The notes: a model not told the origin generated them from the letters alone. DNA of 64,000 bases from Linum tenue (GCA_946122785.1 CAMGYJ010000005.1:86360547-86424546); one strand, 5' to 3'. Positions 12,631 to 23,258 are shown, counted from the first letter of the stretch. Program-made: numbers and translations.

Positions 12631-12760
12631 TTTGGAGCCCTCAAAATTTTCAAATTTGGGCATACATCAAGGCTTCAAGCATCAATCACAATCACACAAG
12701 CATAATAATAAACTACCCCCTCCCCACACACACACACTTAAGTTATACATTGCCCTCAAT
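12631..12760 (-). other. Element A PPT1 and conserved hairpin
   Basis: On the minus strand the sequence reads CCATTGAGGGCAATGTATAA, then CTTAAGTGTGTGTG and a G-rich run (about 12715-12760). A hairpin follows at 12631-12680 with arms TTTGGAGCC and GGCTTCAAG (slightly decayed) and an inner CAAATTT/AAATTTG-like pair. This matches B, C and D. Confidence 0.6.
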
Positions 12761-13025
12761 GGCGTAAGATAGGGATAGAACGATGTTACCGCTTTGCTTG
12801 GTGAGTGAACGTTGGAATTTTTCCGGGGTAGGAGATTTGAGCTTCAAAGAGAGGACAAAAACACAACACATACTCGCTCGAGGCGAGGTTATTACACAAA
12901 ACAATACGATAGTAGTAGTTGTTCACACATACCAGATAAAAGAAAGAAAAATAAAACAAAAGAGTTCAGAGTTCCAAGTAGAGAAGTGGGGCGAAAGGAA
13001 TCGGCTCTGCCACATGTCTTACTCG

Positions 13026-13750
13026 TCAGCTACCTCTCACTAGGTCGAAAGCCTCGACTGCATCTGGAAGGAGGCCCTGGCGACGAGCAATCCGCTCAAG
13101 CAGGTCGGTGTGTCGGTCAAGCGGGGAGGTGACTCCCACAATGTGGGTCTCAAGACGATCCATCCTCTCCTCGAGGTGCACCCCGGAGGTGGAAGGACCG
13201 GCACCTGATGGTGGTGGTGGTGCAGGGCGCTGGAGCGCGGGAAGCTGGCGGCGACTGGGAGCTCGAGCAGGTGGCTGCTCTGGAGGTGGGACCCATGGTG
13301 GTAGAGGCAGTCCCTCGATGAACCGGAATGGTCCAAATGATCCCAACAAACATATGGAACGCAAAGTGCCATCTTCGAACCCCGTGGAGTGCCCCTCATA
13401 TGTGCAGCCTGCCATATTGACATTCACGCGACGAGCGAGATGGATAATGTAGGGACCCATTGATGTGATATATCATCGTTTTCCCCTATGGCTCTGGCGA
13501 AAGAGGTGGCCAAGACTGAACCAAGATGAAGATTGCTAGACGGATCAACCATGCAAGCAAACACCAGCAAGATCCTCTCGGTTATCTTGTTCGGATTGTG
13601 ATAGCTCAAGTAGAGGGAACGAGCAAGGAGTGCATTGAGGATGTGCCACTTTGGCTTGAGTGTGGAAGCTAATGTGAGTGCCGATCGAAACTGTGTTCGT
13701 CAGTGCTCCGGGAGGCAAAACCTTTGAAATGATGCATTCATATCGCAAAT
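13026..13750 (-). pseudogene. Element A ORF2, C-terminal half
   Basis: Contains ARSLYLSYHNPNKITERILL and VFACMVDPSSNLHLGSVLA, then IHLARRVNVNMAGCTYEG. It then has a Pro-rich linker and a coiled-coil-like tail MDRLETHIVGVTSPLDRHTD with LLERIARRQGLLP. This is the distal part of the same domain whose proximal half lies at 7299-7819. The same tail is seen in B near 51640-51740 (RVDRIETGFLGVSSRLERQSD). Frameshifts break it near 13460. Confidence 0.65.
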
Positions 13751-14399
13751 TCTGATGGCGTCCTCAAACCTAGCGTTAGACTCTGAAACACACTGAAATA
13801 CAAGAAGTTTAGCATAAAACCACCTCCCCTTTTTTTAGCTCAATTGCCACAAATGTCAAAAGAAATGGGGATAAAAAGTGTACAATTAGGCCCAAATCAG
13901 TGGCGAGTCATATACACTGATCGCGCCCAGTTCACGGTCCCAGTTCACGGTCATGAACATCTAGCCTAGACCATGAACACAGCCAAAATGCACCGCTTTT
14001 ATCTAGCCTAGACCGTGAACTGACTCGACGTCAGTAACTTCCGAAACCTCTTTAGAGGCCCTTCAATTTGTTGTTTGTAGGCTTCAGTTCACGGTCCTGG
14101 CGACCGTGAACTCACAGCAGCAACCGTTAACAGCAACTGTTTCCTCCTCTTAGCCCGTTCCTCGCGCCATTTCTTCCAACTTTCGACTCTGCGGTTGGTT
14201 ACACCCGTTAGACTCTGAAACACATTGAAACACAGCAAACCTAGCGTAAAACCACCCTTTATGGAGCTCAAATGCCACAAACGGCAAAGAGGAATGGGAA
14301 TAAAAAGTGTACATTTAGTCTCGAATCAGTCAGGTAGTAGAATTGGTTCACCAGCTCATTCTCTTGGGCTACATGTTCCCCTGAATCAACATCCTTAGC

Positions 14400-17300
14400 T
14401 TAATGAAGTTAGTTTTCCTTCTTTGCAAATGGTTTAGCCGGTAAGCAAGTGTTTGGATCCTCTTTCTCGACCCAAGGGTAGGGGTCGAGGGAGAAAGAAA
14501 GGAAAATGATATACTATTTTAGAATGTGAGGGGTTGAACTTCCTTGACAAGCACATATTTGTGCTTAAAAAGCTTAGGAAATTGCAGATAGATTTGGCAG
14601 CTCTATTGGAAATAAGGGTAACTAAAGTAAATAATGAGAATATAGTGAATAACACTTTTGCATCATGGAAACATGATAACAATTTGATAAAGTCTCAAGG
14701 TGGTCGTGTTTGGTAATTTTGTATGCCTCACCCGCAAGTCATTAAGAAGGAGGAGAGTGAACATTGTTACTGTTGGAGGTCAGTACCCTATGGTCGATAC
14801 TTTTATCTATAGTCTGCCTTGGGCTATAATGGGTGATTTCGATTCATTTATGAAAGTGAATGAAGCATTAAATACGATTGGAATCACTAAGAGTATTCAA
14901 GACTTTAGATGCTGGATTGAAGAGATGAAGATGCTGGATCATAAAGTGGTTGGTTGCTGGTTTACTTGGTGGAACAAACAGAAGGACAACCGTATTGCAA
15001 AATGATTACACATAATGTTGGTATCTGAGGATTGGATGGACTACTATACTCAAAGTGTTGCATAGACCTCTACTCCAGGAATCCCATGCCCCTATGGTTT
15101 GCTGATGAAGGTTACTCCACCTTCGGATACTTGCCAAAGCCTTTAGAGTTCTTAAAATTATGAGCACAACACCGTGCTTATGATGGTTTGGTAACAGAGC
15201 TTTCAGAAAAAGCATCACAATGTATCCTTACTATCTGTTCTATGGGAAGTTAAAGCATATTAAGTTGAAGCCGAAGAAGCTTAATAAATAGGTTTACTTG
15301 GATTTTCAGCTCAAACTAGAATTATGGAACTAGAACAATTCAGTGTATAGTCTTAGACTCTCTAGTTGCTGATTTAGTTGAGGAGGAAACATAGTTAGCC
15401 AAACAATGCAGAGAACTCCAGAAAGCTGAGGAGTCCTTTTATAAATAGAAAGCTAGAAATTTATTTGTGCAAGGGGGTGACATGATATTAGTTTCTTTCA
15501 TAAATTTGTCAAGATCAGAAGCCATACACAACATATATGTAAACTTGTTAATGAGCAGGGCAAGAAGTTACAGATATTCATGAAATGGCGAAGGTTGTAG
15601 AGGGATTCTATGAGAAGCTTTATATGGGAAGTGAAAGTAGAGGTCCTGCCAATATTGAGGGAGTTCTTTCAGCATATCTTAACTCATAAACTAGACGAAG
15701 CTGATTGTGACTTGTTGTAATGTGGTAACAAGGGGAAATTCAAAAACATTAAAAAAAAAACATGAGTAAGGATAAGGTACCAAGCCCAGATGTCTTTCTA
15801 GCCGAGTTTTACCATCTCCAATGGAATCTCAATGGCCATCCGTTGGAAGATGTAGTACTTCAATTCCTGGTTCTTTATGCCCTGACACGTTCAATCTCTA
15901 AACATAATCTTGTAAATTTTTTTGCCACAAGTTTCATTCCTTGATAAGTTAATGATATGATATTTATTCTTTTGGCTAAAATCCAATGTGCTGCTTCAAT
16001 GTAGGATTTCAGGTCAATATCGTATTGCAACACATTGTATAAAGGGATATCAAAGATCATGGCAACCAGACTTGATGTTGTGCTTCCAAAACTTGTAAGT
16101 CATTCTCAATCTGTTTTTATTCGTGGAAGATCAATTAGTGAGAATATTATAATGGCTCCAGAACTAGTTCAGGATTAACACAAGACTAGTATTACCCCTT
16201 AGATGTATTGTGAAGATTGATATAATAAAGACTTCTGATTTTGTCAGTTGGGATTTTTTTTTGTCATAGTAATGTCATCCATAGTATTCCTTGCTCAGTT
16301 CCTGAAATTACTCAAAGCTTGTGTATGTTCGCCTATGGTTAGTGTGGCTTTAAATGAAGAGTTATATGGTTTATTTGTAGTGAAAAAGGGCTCAGCCAAA
16401 GAGACCCATTGTCTCCTTATCTGTTTACAATTGCCATGGAAGTGTTTGATGATTTGCTTAAGAAAGCAGTTCTAGAGCAGCAAATCACGTTTCATCCTAA
16501 ATATGAGAGTCTATAAAGGCAAGTATTTTCTGTCAGGGTCCTTTCTCACTGCTACAAAGTGTTCACGACCTTCATGGGGCTGACAGAGTATCATGTATGG
16601 TGGCCACTTGCTCCAGCAAGGGTTGCACTGGCAGATCGCTAATGGTCGTACAACATCCATTCAAATTCCAGCTGGGTTCCTAGGTTGCATCTGCACGTCC
16701 CCACCTGCTACCCTTGGGTGATTGTGGAGGAAAGTGATCCAACTATGGCAGAGCTAATGAGACCAGGGGTAGCGCTTGTAATCATGGCAATCCCACTGCC
16801 TCGTCAGGATATAGAGGACTCCCTAATCTAGCATGATACCAGAGATGGAGTGCACCGTTAAATCTACTTATCATCTAGTGTTCCTGATTGATCACAGACA
16901 AGACAGGTGGCGCCATATGGCAATTTGGATGGATCGATCAAGCTGGATTCGGATTTGGGAACTCCTAATTCCTCCAAAGCTTAAGATTTTTCTCTGGAAA
17001 ATTTTCAATCACATTCTCCCAACCACGGAAGCCATGATCGAGAAGGAGGTTCAAGTGTTACCCCGATATTCGGTCTGCTGGAGGAAATCGGAAAGAATGG
17101 AATATATATTTTTTGACTAGTCAGCGGCAAGGGCAATTTGGGATCACTCTGGCCTGGAATATCTAGGCCTAGGGCTCCCTGGCGAAAATTTCCCTCTGTT
17201 CCTCAAGAAGTTGATGCTACTTCTCGATCAACCACATCTGAGTATGACAATTGTCGTGTCCCTTTGACGAATCTGGAAATCCTTAAATTGGGCTGTCTTT

Positions 17301-17700
17301 GAAGGGAAACAGTTCCAGGTTATATCCTTGACGCGATAGTATCATCAACAAGTCCAGGAATGGATAGGTTTACCAACTAACTAAGCAATCTCAGCTCCAT
17401 CTTCGCAGGTTGAGACTGTGAATGCTTCAACCCTGTCTCGTTGACTTGTATGTGGGATGGGCAACCCTGTCAATATCGATTATATTGATGATCCACCGAT
17501 AACAAAACTATTAGTCCTCCGTGAGGCCATCCAGTGGTGTCTGGGTTGTGCCCTCTCACAGGTTTGGTTTGAAGAGGACACGAAGGTGGTCATTGATAAG
17601 ATAAAACAGACCGATACACGAGATAATCAATCTGGAGCCATTCTTAAGGAGGTTCTTTTTTGTTGGCAAATCATAATGGTCTTAATGTATGATTTGTAGG
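14400..17700 (+). pseudogene. LINE ORF2 relic (EN-RT-zfRVT-RNase H)
   Basis: Parts appear in canonical order. Endonuclease: NVRG at about 14522, LRKLQIDLAALLEIRV at 14570-14615, GDFDSF at about 14832, and GCWFTWWNKQ at about 14955. Reverse transcriptase: KDKVPSPDVFLAEFYH at 15766-15815, SHSQSVFIRGRSISENII near 16100-16150, and the RDPLSPYLF equivalent near 16395-16425. Zinc-binding region: WELLIPPKLKIFLWKI at about 16956-17005. RNase H-like tail: WFEEDTKVVIDKIKQTDT at about 17560-17615. Many stops and frameshifts separate the pieces, and the RT catalytic YADD box was not found. Clearly non-functional. Confidence 0.75.
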
Positions 17701-17866
17701 TTGGATTAGCAATAGGGTAGCGCACTTGGTGACTAGAAAGGTACTTTCTTTGTACCCGCCTATGTGTCGTTCTTTTAATTTTCTCACCTGGTTGTCTACC
17801 AGGGTGTAATTGTTTGATCTTTTTCTTAATCAATACACGATTATCTTTTATCAAAAGAAAAAAAAT

Positions 17867-18400
17867 CTCCTTGCCCTTCTCTCTCTCACTAGCTTATCTC
17901 TCGCCCGACTTCACCCTGACTCGACTTTCTCTCTAGACTCCTTCTCATAGTGTTTCGTTGGAATTAATAAGCTTACAATCTTAATCCACACATTCTTAGA
18001 ATACACTATCTTTGGAATCAAAGATCCTAACGATGACCCTTGAGTACTAGTCATTCATTCGGTTGATGCACTTGACAGAATGATAGGTAAAATGGCCGAT
18101 TAACAATGAAAATGAGCTTTCACAAATAATAAGCATTGGAGATGAGCTATCAAAATGAAATTAAAACTAGACAATGACCTGCGTCATGCTGCGGGTGGCG
18201 GAAAACTATGATATAGTTAATGTGCGTTTTCATTTCTCCCTTTTTCTCAAAGGTTGTATCCAAAGTTAGTAATATAGTACTTTGTACTGAAATTGTGGTT
18301 GAAGCGTCTTATACCGCTGAAACTATCTATCAGCTTAGACTCCGATAAAGAATTTTTACAATGGATCGCCAATGCAATATGGTTTGACAAATCTTATATT
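17867..18400. other. Unassigned DNA between LINE and tandem repeat
   Basis: No recognisable coding or repeat family. The sequence is moderately AT-rich with short stops in all frames. It probably represents older intergenic DNA into which the LINE inserted. Confidence 0.4.
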
Positions 18401-18660
18401 TTCCTTCTGCATTAATTCTCGTTTTAAGTGATGTATTTTTCGGGTGCAATTTCTGATTATCGCTCATCATTGCTCTATTACTTTTATTTTATTTATTTAT
18501 ATGTTACTGTCTCAAGCAAAATCATATAATAAAGGTTGAACTAATACAATAAGATTTTTCCTTCTGCATTAATTCTCGTTTTAAGTGATGTATTTTTTGG
18601 GTGCAATTTCTGATTATCGCTCATCATTGCTCTATTACTTTTATTTTATTTATTTATATG
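18401..18660 (+). repeat. 157-bp tandem duplication, second copy split by element E
   Basis: The unit starting CCTTCTGCATTAATTCTCGT recurs at an offset of 157 (18403 and 18560). The second copy stops at 18660, where element E begins, and resumes at 27197 with ATGTTATTGTTTCAAGC, the counterpart of 18498-18520. The duplication therefore predates E. Confidence 0.85.
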
Positions 18661-18997
18661 TGATAGAACCTGTTTCTAGGATTCTATTGTGAATTGGGAT
18701 TTAGGGATTAAGAACAGAATTAGGGATTTGAGAAGAGAAAGATAGAGAATCGGCCTAGGCCTTTGGAGGGATTGGGAACGAAAATTGAGAGGATAGGGAG
18801 ATTAGGGTTTAGGAGAGTTTTCTTAATATTCTTCTTATTGATTCCGAATGAATAGGCTTAGTACATATTTATAGCGAATATAGGAAAACCCTACTGATAA
18901 TCCTAATTCTACTAGAATACTACTAACCATAATAAGAATTACCTATTAGTGATTATAATAATAAATATATAAACCCTAACGAAGTTGGTTTCTATCA
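18661..18997 (-). repeat. Element E 3' LTR
   Basis: 337 bp, starting TGATAGAACC and ending GGTTTCTATCA, so the ends form a short inverted repeat. It differs from the right copy at numerous scattered sites, for example CATTATAAT-rich extra bases near 18945-18970. This makes E much older than D. Confidence 0.85.
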
Positions 18998-19199
18998 TCT
19001 CCTCCCCCTTCAAACCAACCTTGTCCTCAAGGTTGACCGTCTTGACCTAATTTTCCTTCCTTTCCGTGCAATTTACAAGCCGACAAACCCATTTCTCGTG
19101 CTTCCGTTTCTTCCAATCATGCTCCATCTTTTGAATTGGGCTTCTCACACTGATCTTCTGGCGCTGATTTAACTCTTCGATTTTCTCCTCTATGGGCCC

Positions 19200-20673
19200 T
19201 GACACGCTAAAACACAACACCTAACAATGACCAAGTGTAACCAATGAAAGGGACTGCAGTATAGTGGCACAAGTAATAAATATCGAATCCACGGGTCTCT
19301 AGAGTTACTATTACTCAGCTTCAGTTCATTATCTAGCAAACTAGATTAAGGATTGATTGATAAACTACTCTACTGACTACTCTACTAATTACAAGTTGGG
19401 AACTCACTTAGGTATGATTCCCCCTAGCTCCTCAATTAGGTCCAAGTTGCAATTACCTTTGGTTGATCTACTGTTGATTAAACTGCGGAAGATCCTAAAT
19501 TAGCTTGGAATCTCTTAAGCTGACCAAGCCCTCTCAGACAGAATACCCGGCAGGCGACTAACCTTCACCGGGATAGACTGCTAAGGCGATTCACACAGAT
19601 CTCCACTACTGGAATGAATTCCAGTACAAAGCAGTGAATTGATTGACTCTCGCACAACCAATTCACTACTATCAATCAAGGAAGCTCTCTTAACCTAATC
19701 AGATTCTATCTATCATAGGTTAAAGCAGAAATCAAGAGAATTTGATCAAGATCAAATTGACTCAATAAATCATGCCTCAATCGATTATAATCAGACAGTG
19801 TAGCATCCAAAACTTCATACAAGAAAGATCCTAACTCATGGAACTAGGGTTCCTCAAAACCTAAGTGAAGGGAAGTTACTCCATAGAGAAGAGAGAGACT
19901 GCAGAAATCTGATCTCGATCTTCAATCTCCATCTCCAAGCTTTATTCCTGAGCTCCAATGGCGAAGAAATCCTCCAAAATAGCTCCAAGAATGTTCCCAA
20001 GTCGCTCTCTCTCTCTAGGGTTCGTCCCTTGGGTGTTTGGAATCCAAAACCCAGCTCCCCTCCCTTTTGGCTCGGATTAGGCTTAAAAACAGGCTTCCCC
20101 GAGTTGCACGGCCAGGTGCACGGCCGTGCACAACACCATTCTGGCCGTGCACCCTCAAAACGCACCGTTTCACTTAATCGATCTCAGCCATCTGCACGGC
20201 CAGGTGCACGGCCGTGCAAGGCTGGATTTTGCCCGTGCAAGGCCTCGGCAGAGAGCGCACGGCCAGAATTATATGTTGCACGGCCGTGCGCCTCCCTGGT
20301 CTGCCCGTGCAGCTTGCTCAGCCTCTGTTTAATGCTTCGTTTCTCCCTCGTCCGGACTCCGAATCAGTCGCCGTTTGATCCCAGACGCTCGTAGTCTCGT
20401 CCTCTTTCGTTTCATAACAAGCTTGCATGATTCTCTGTCCATAAAGTGAGGTAGAAATCAATTCTTCTTCAGGTCATGCCCGAGTTTCTGCTCCCGAATC
20501 GCCAATTGATCTCTGATTGACTTGAAACTTGCGCCTATGCTTCACTTTATGTGCTAGGACCTGAAATGTGACAAAGGAACACAACCTAGCATAAAATAGG
20601 CCAAAGACACGGTAATTCAAGCTCAAACAATCAAGAAACAAAGGGGAAAACATGTGCAAATACCGAGTCATCA
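19200..20673 (-). repeat. Element D 3' LTR
   Basis: Starts TGACACGCTAAAACACAACA and ends CCGAGTCATCA on the plus strand. It is the same length as the other copy, with one base difference noted. It contains the TGCACGGCCGTGCA palindrome cluster. Confidence 0.93.
20101..20315 (-). promoter_or_regulatory. Element D LTR palindrome cluster (3' LTR)
   Basis: At least three perfect GTGCACGGCCGTGCAC-like palindromes, plus half sites GCACGGCC and GCCCGTGCA. The element also has the shared CAAAACGCACCGTTTCAC segment at about 20156-20173. On the minus strand a weak TATA-like GTTTTTAAGCC (20084-20094) follows. Confidence 0.6.
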
Positions 20674-20714
20674 AATCCCCCCACACTTAACTGTTTGCTT
20701 GTCCCCAAGCAAAC
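20674..20714 (-). other. Element D PPT2 with adjacent hairpin
   Basis: On the minus strand a perfect hairpin (arms GTTTGCTTG and CAAGCAAAC around GGGA, 20693-20714) is followed by AGTTAAGTGTGGGGGGATT, and the LTR begins at once with TGATGACTC. This is the position of the plus-strand primer. Confidence 0.8.
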
Positions 20715-21658
20715 CTAACTCAAACCAATGCAACTCTCCAGACCTCTATAGCAACATACAACCCCCATCGTCGGTAGAGGATTTCCCAGATCATATAGCA
20801 GCTTACGAGGTCAACTGGTCTTCTAAGACGTTCCCTATCTCTCTCAATGCGAGTACTAGACTCAAGCCAGGATCATGAGAAAAAGTAGAAGTAAGACAGT
20901 CAGTTCATGGATAAAGGGACTCACACCATTCACAACCAAGGACTCGTTGTACCGGGGTGCTCTTTCACTTCATTTCACCGTTGGAACCCCTTTTTCTCAC
21001 TTTCATTTACATTTTTTCTTTCATTTGGTGGAGTTCCAACTGCAGTCTTTTGCACGGTCGACCCTTATTAGTCGAGCAAGAGCAATTTCTGTACATCTGG
21101 CGCTCGCCAGAGTACTTCTTTTAACTCCTTTTCCTCAACTCGTGTGGAGGGTCAATGAAATTAAGGGGGGTCGGAAGCTCTATCCGTGCCCTTAAAAACA
21201 CATCCTCGAGTAGGCAAACCGCTCAACGGGTGGAAGTTTTACTTGTACTAGAGACAGCTTAGCTTCACCTTGTAGGAGTACCCCACTAAGGATCACTAAA
21301 ATCTCTTCCAAAACCCGATTTTGTGCAATGAACGGTGCCACACACGTTGGGCTTACCCCATGTTTAAGATTTAATGATTTTGACATGGAGGACCAACTGC
21401 TTCCCATTTTCCATATGAGCACCCTGTTCGATACACGAGTCCATAACACAATCCAAATAGAGTCACCATTACCACATGAATTCAACGGTCTTAGCTCCAC
21501 TAATTCACAAAATCAACTGACACAGCAGAGAGCTAGATAGGAAAAATCTTATACTTCAACATCCTCCATAGTGCTACACTACCTCCCTAGGTTGCACATT
21601 ACTATAGAGACTGTCAATTCAAAGCATACTGAGCAGGCAATTTGCAAGGAAACACGTA

Positions 21659-21785
21659 CTTGGAGCCCTCAAATTTAAAAATTTGGACAGTGGACTAGGC
21701 TCCAAGCACACAAACAGCCAAACATTCACCCGCATACATAATCGAACATCCCCCCACACTTAAGCACGACATTGGCCTCAATGGA
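21659..21785 (-). other. Element D PPT1 and conserved hairpin
   Basis: On the minus strand CCTCCATTGAGGCCAATGTC is followed by TTAAGTGTGGGGGG (about 21749-21763). A hairpin then spans 21659-21706 with arms CTTGGAGCC and GGCTCCAAG and an inner AAATTT pairing. Confidence 0.7.
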
Positions 21786-21988
21786 GGAACGATAAGGAGG
21801 GTAGAACGAAGTTACCAGATCAAGGGTGAATGATGGTGGACGGGGCAGGCGGTGCATTCCAGGAAGAGAGAGTAATCAGAACACAAACACAACACAAAAT
21901 CTCACAAAGGTTGAGTTATTGACTCTAAAATCAAATAACAAAACGGACTCAACCGAGGAGAAATAGATAAAGAAATGCAAACCGACTG

Positions 21989-22006
21989 GTTGGGTTGCCT
22001 CCCAAC
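21989..22006 (-). other. Conserved stem-loop after the ORF, element D
   Basis: GTTGGGTTGCCTCCCAAC followed by AAGCGCTT, 38 bases past the ORF stop. The same structure closes the gag-pol region in A, B and C. Confidence 0.75.
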
Positions 22007-22043
22007 AAGCGCTTCTTTCACGTCGTGAGCCGGACGATGGCTC

Positions 22044-23258
22044 CTAAGTTTCGGTCCACCCCAGAACCTCTTTGAAGTTGAGGTTCTCGTCAATGAGGTG
22101 GAGTCTCAAGTCACGAGCATGTGGTATGAAAGGTGATGGAAGCTCGTGCATTTGATGCATATGAAGTCTCCACCCTCGAGACCTCTTCTTCTCTTCTCTC
22201 GTCTCATTGCCCCAAACCAGATATGACAGCATCGATTGGCCACCACCGCGTCCACCAAGAGGGACCGATGTCGATGTGGCCTTGGTCTGGCAAAGAGACA
22301 CTGCAAATGGGTCCTTGCCAAGCAGCTCCTCGAAGTTTGGTGGAGATATCACATGTAACTCATGGCCGGTGCAAACCTCTTCCACCCCAACTTCGTCCTC
22401 AGCATGGACGCCAATTGCTTCTTCAACCTCCCTTTCTTCTTCATGTGGTATCACCCCTGGGAAATGATCAAGAACTCCTTCTGCTTCACTTTCGTCATCC
22501 TCCACAACTTCTTTTTGCACCCTTTCTCTCTCTTCTTCTTCTAGCACGGATTGGAGAGCAAGTTGCCAAGCAATTTCTCTCATGAGATCTTCTTGCATCT
22601 CCTCACTCATGCCCACCTCTTCAAAGCTCAGTGTGGGGTGCGGGAAAGGGTGGTCGGCTACGACAGGACATTCCTGATCATGATCATCTCGGGAGCTCTC
22701 CGTGACAACTTCTGTGTGCTCCACGATGTCCTTGTAGCCTTCTTCTTTCTCGTCCTCTTCTAGTACGGTAGCAGACGGGTGATCTTGAGCAAGTTGTGAG
22801 CAAACTTGCAACACCCACTCTGTTTGCTTCGCTGAGCGTTGAACAGCCTCCTCCATATCATGGAGATATGAGGGATCGGAAGAGGAAAGGGCTTGGATGT
22901 GAAGATCCATTCTGCGATTGCGTCTCTCGGAGTCCCGAACAAACTGCTCCAGGAGAAGCTTCAGTTCATAGTTTGGATCTGGCTGTGGAGTGTAGCATGG
23001 CTCTGCAGAATGGTCCGTGAAGGCCGCCATGGGTAACTCCAGCGCTGATGGCCCTTCTGGTTGTGGGAGAAAGTCTTCTTGGTAATGAGATTGTTCTTGA
23101 TATGCCCAGGGGTCAGATTGTTCTCCATAGTAAGGGGGTTGGTACTGGAACCCGGATCCATAGTCTTCTCCTCCTTGATTGCTCCAGGGTGTCTCGGGGT
23201 AATACCACTCGGATGGTGGTGGATACCCCCAATGGTTGGAGAAGCCATGAGGATCCAT
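22044..23258 (-). CDS. Element D single ORF, 404 aa, acidic TE protein
   Basis: An uninterrupted frame from ATG at 23258 (111 bases after the primer site) to a stop at 22044. Residues 1-65 are aromatic and Pro/Gly-rich (WGYPPPSEWYYPETPW, then Tyr/Gln-rich). Residues 95-150 form a charged helical stretch (LKLLLEQFVRDSERRNRRMD). Residues 165-300 are strongly acidic, with Glu/Asp runs. The C-terminus is His/Arg-containing (HARDLRLHLIDENLNFKEV). No zinc knuckle, protease or RT motif is seen. Aromatic-rich N-termini of this kind occur in uncharacterised ORFs of plant non-autonomous gypsy elements, so it may stand in for Gag or be a Gag-interacting factor. That role is inference. The intact frame in a young element suggests it is, or recently was, translated. 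Confidence 0.75.
   Translation of the reverse strand: MDPHGFSNHWGYPPPSEWYYPETPWSNQGGEDYGSGFQYQPPYYGEQSDPWAYQEQSHYQEDFLPQPEGPSALELPMAAFTDHSAEPCYTPQPDPNYELKLLLEQFVRDSERRNRRMDLHIQALSSSDPSYLHDMEEAVQRSAKQTEWVLQVCSQLAQDHPSATVLEEDEKEEGYKDIVEHTEVVTESSRDDHDQECPVVADHPFPHPTLSFEEVGMSEEMQEDLMREIAWQLALQSVLEEEERERVQKEVVEDDESEAEGVLDHFPGVIPHEEEREVEEAIGVHAEDEVGVEEVCTGHELHVISPPNFEELLGKDPFAVSLCQTKATSTSVPLGGRGGGQSMLSYLVWGNETREEKKRSRGWRLHMHQMHELPSPFIPHARDLRLHLIDENLNFKEVLGWTET

Larger units (their letters stand above)
5010..14328 (-). mobile_element. Element A: rearranged Athila-like Ty3/gypsy element
   Basis: The element begins TGACTC at 5010 and ends AATCA at 14328. It is flanked by GCCAG (5005-5009) and GTCAG (14329-14333), a 5-bp target duplication with one change. 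On the minus strand it holds a degraded LTR, a tRNA-Asp primer site (10455-10472), gag remains, a gag/pol tail fragment, a palindrome cluster plus TATA box, half of ORF2, a spacer and the opposite LTR. Protease, RT and integrase are missing. The right part (about 11059-13904) is a second block of related 3' sequence (spacer, PPT1, ORF2 C-half, LTR start) embedded in the 5' LTR, which points to ectopic recombination or a partial nested copy. It interrupts the LINE between its ORF1 tail and ORF2. Confidence 0.7.
10484..14328 (-). repeat. Element A 5' LTR region (right, split by related DNA)
   Basis: The LTR end adjoins the primer site at 10484 and continues to about 11055. The LTR start is at 13905-14328. 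Between them lies about 2.85 kb of spacer, PPT1 and ORF2 sequence. The terminal 130 bases of the LTR start occur twice, at about 13765-13897 and 14205-14328: both read GTTAGACTCTGAAACACA..., then AAAAAGTGTACA..., then AATCA. If the insert is ignored, the LTR would be about 1.4 kb, like those of B, C and D. Confidence 0.55.
4130..17866 (+). mobile_element. L1-type LINE relic, interrupted by element A
   Basis: ORF1 remains (DUF4283-like) lie at 4130-5004. ORF2 remains (endonuclease, reverse transcriptase, zinc-binding and RNase H-like parts) lie at 14400-17700. The 3' end finishes in an A-rich tail at 17853-17866. The two halves join smoothly if element A (5010-14328) is removed: an ORF1 tail of the Gly/Arg/Lys-rich kind sits at about 14455-14505 and the endonuclease NVRG motif follows at about 14522. 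All frames carry stops and frameshifts, so the element is dead. The exact 5' end is not visible. Confidence 0.8.

Noticed and set aside
19854..20165. 103-aa ORF repeated at 24048-24359
   Set aside because: Both copies are inside D's LTRs and differ in no informative way. The frame crosses the palindrome cluster and has no domain, so it is an LTR by-product.
20101..20315. CRISPR-like array of palindromic repeats
   Set aside because: Plant nuclear DNA; repeats vary in sequence and spacing and sit in an LTR promoter position. No spacer regularity and no cas genes.
22133..22585. Plus-strand ORF of 150 aa opposite element D's ORF
   Set aside because: Antisense shadow of the 404-aa frame; His/Leu/Pro-rich composition explained by the opposite acidic codons.
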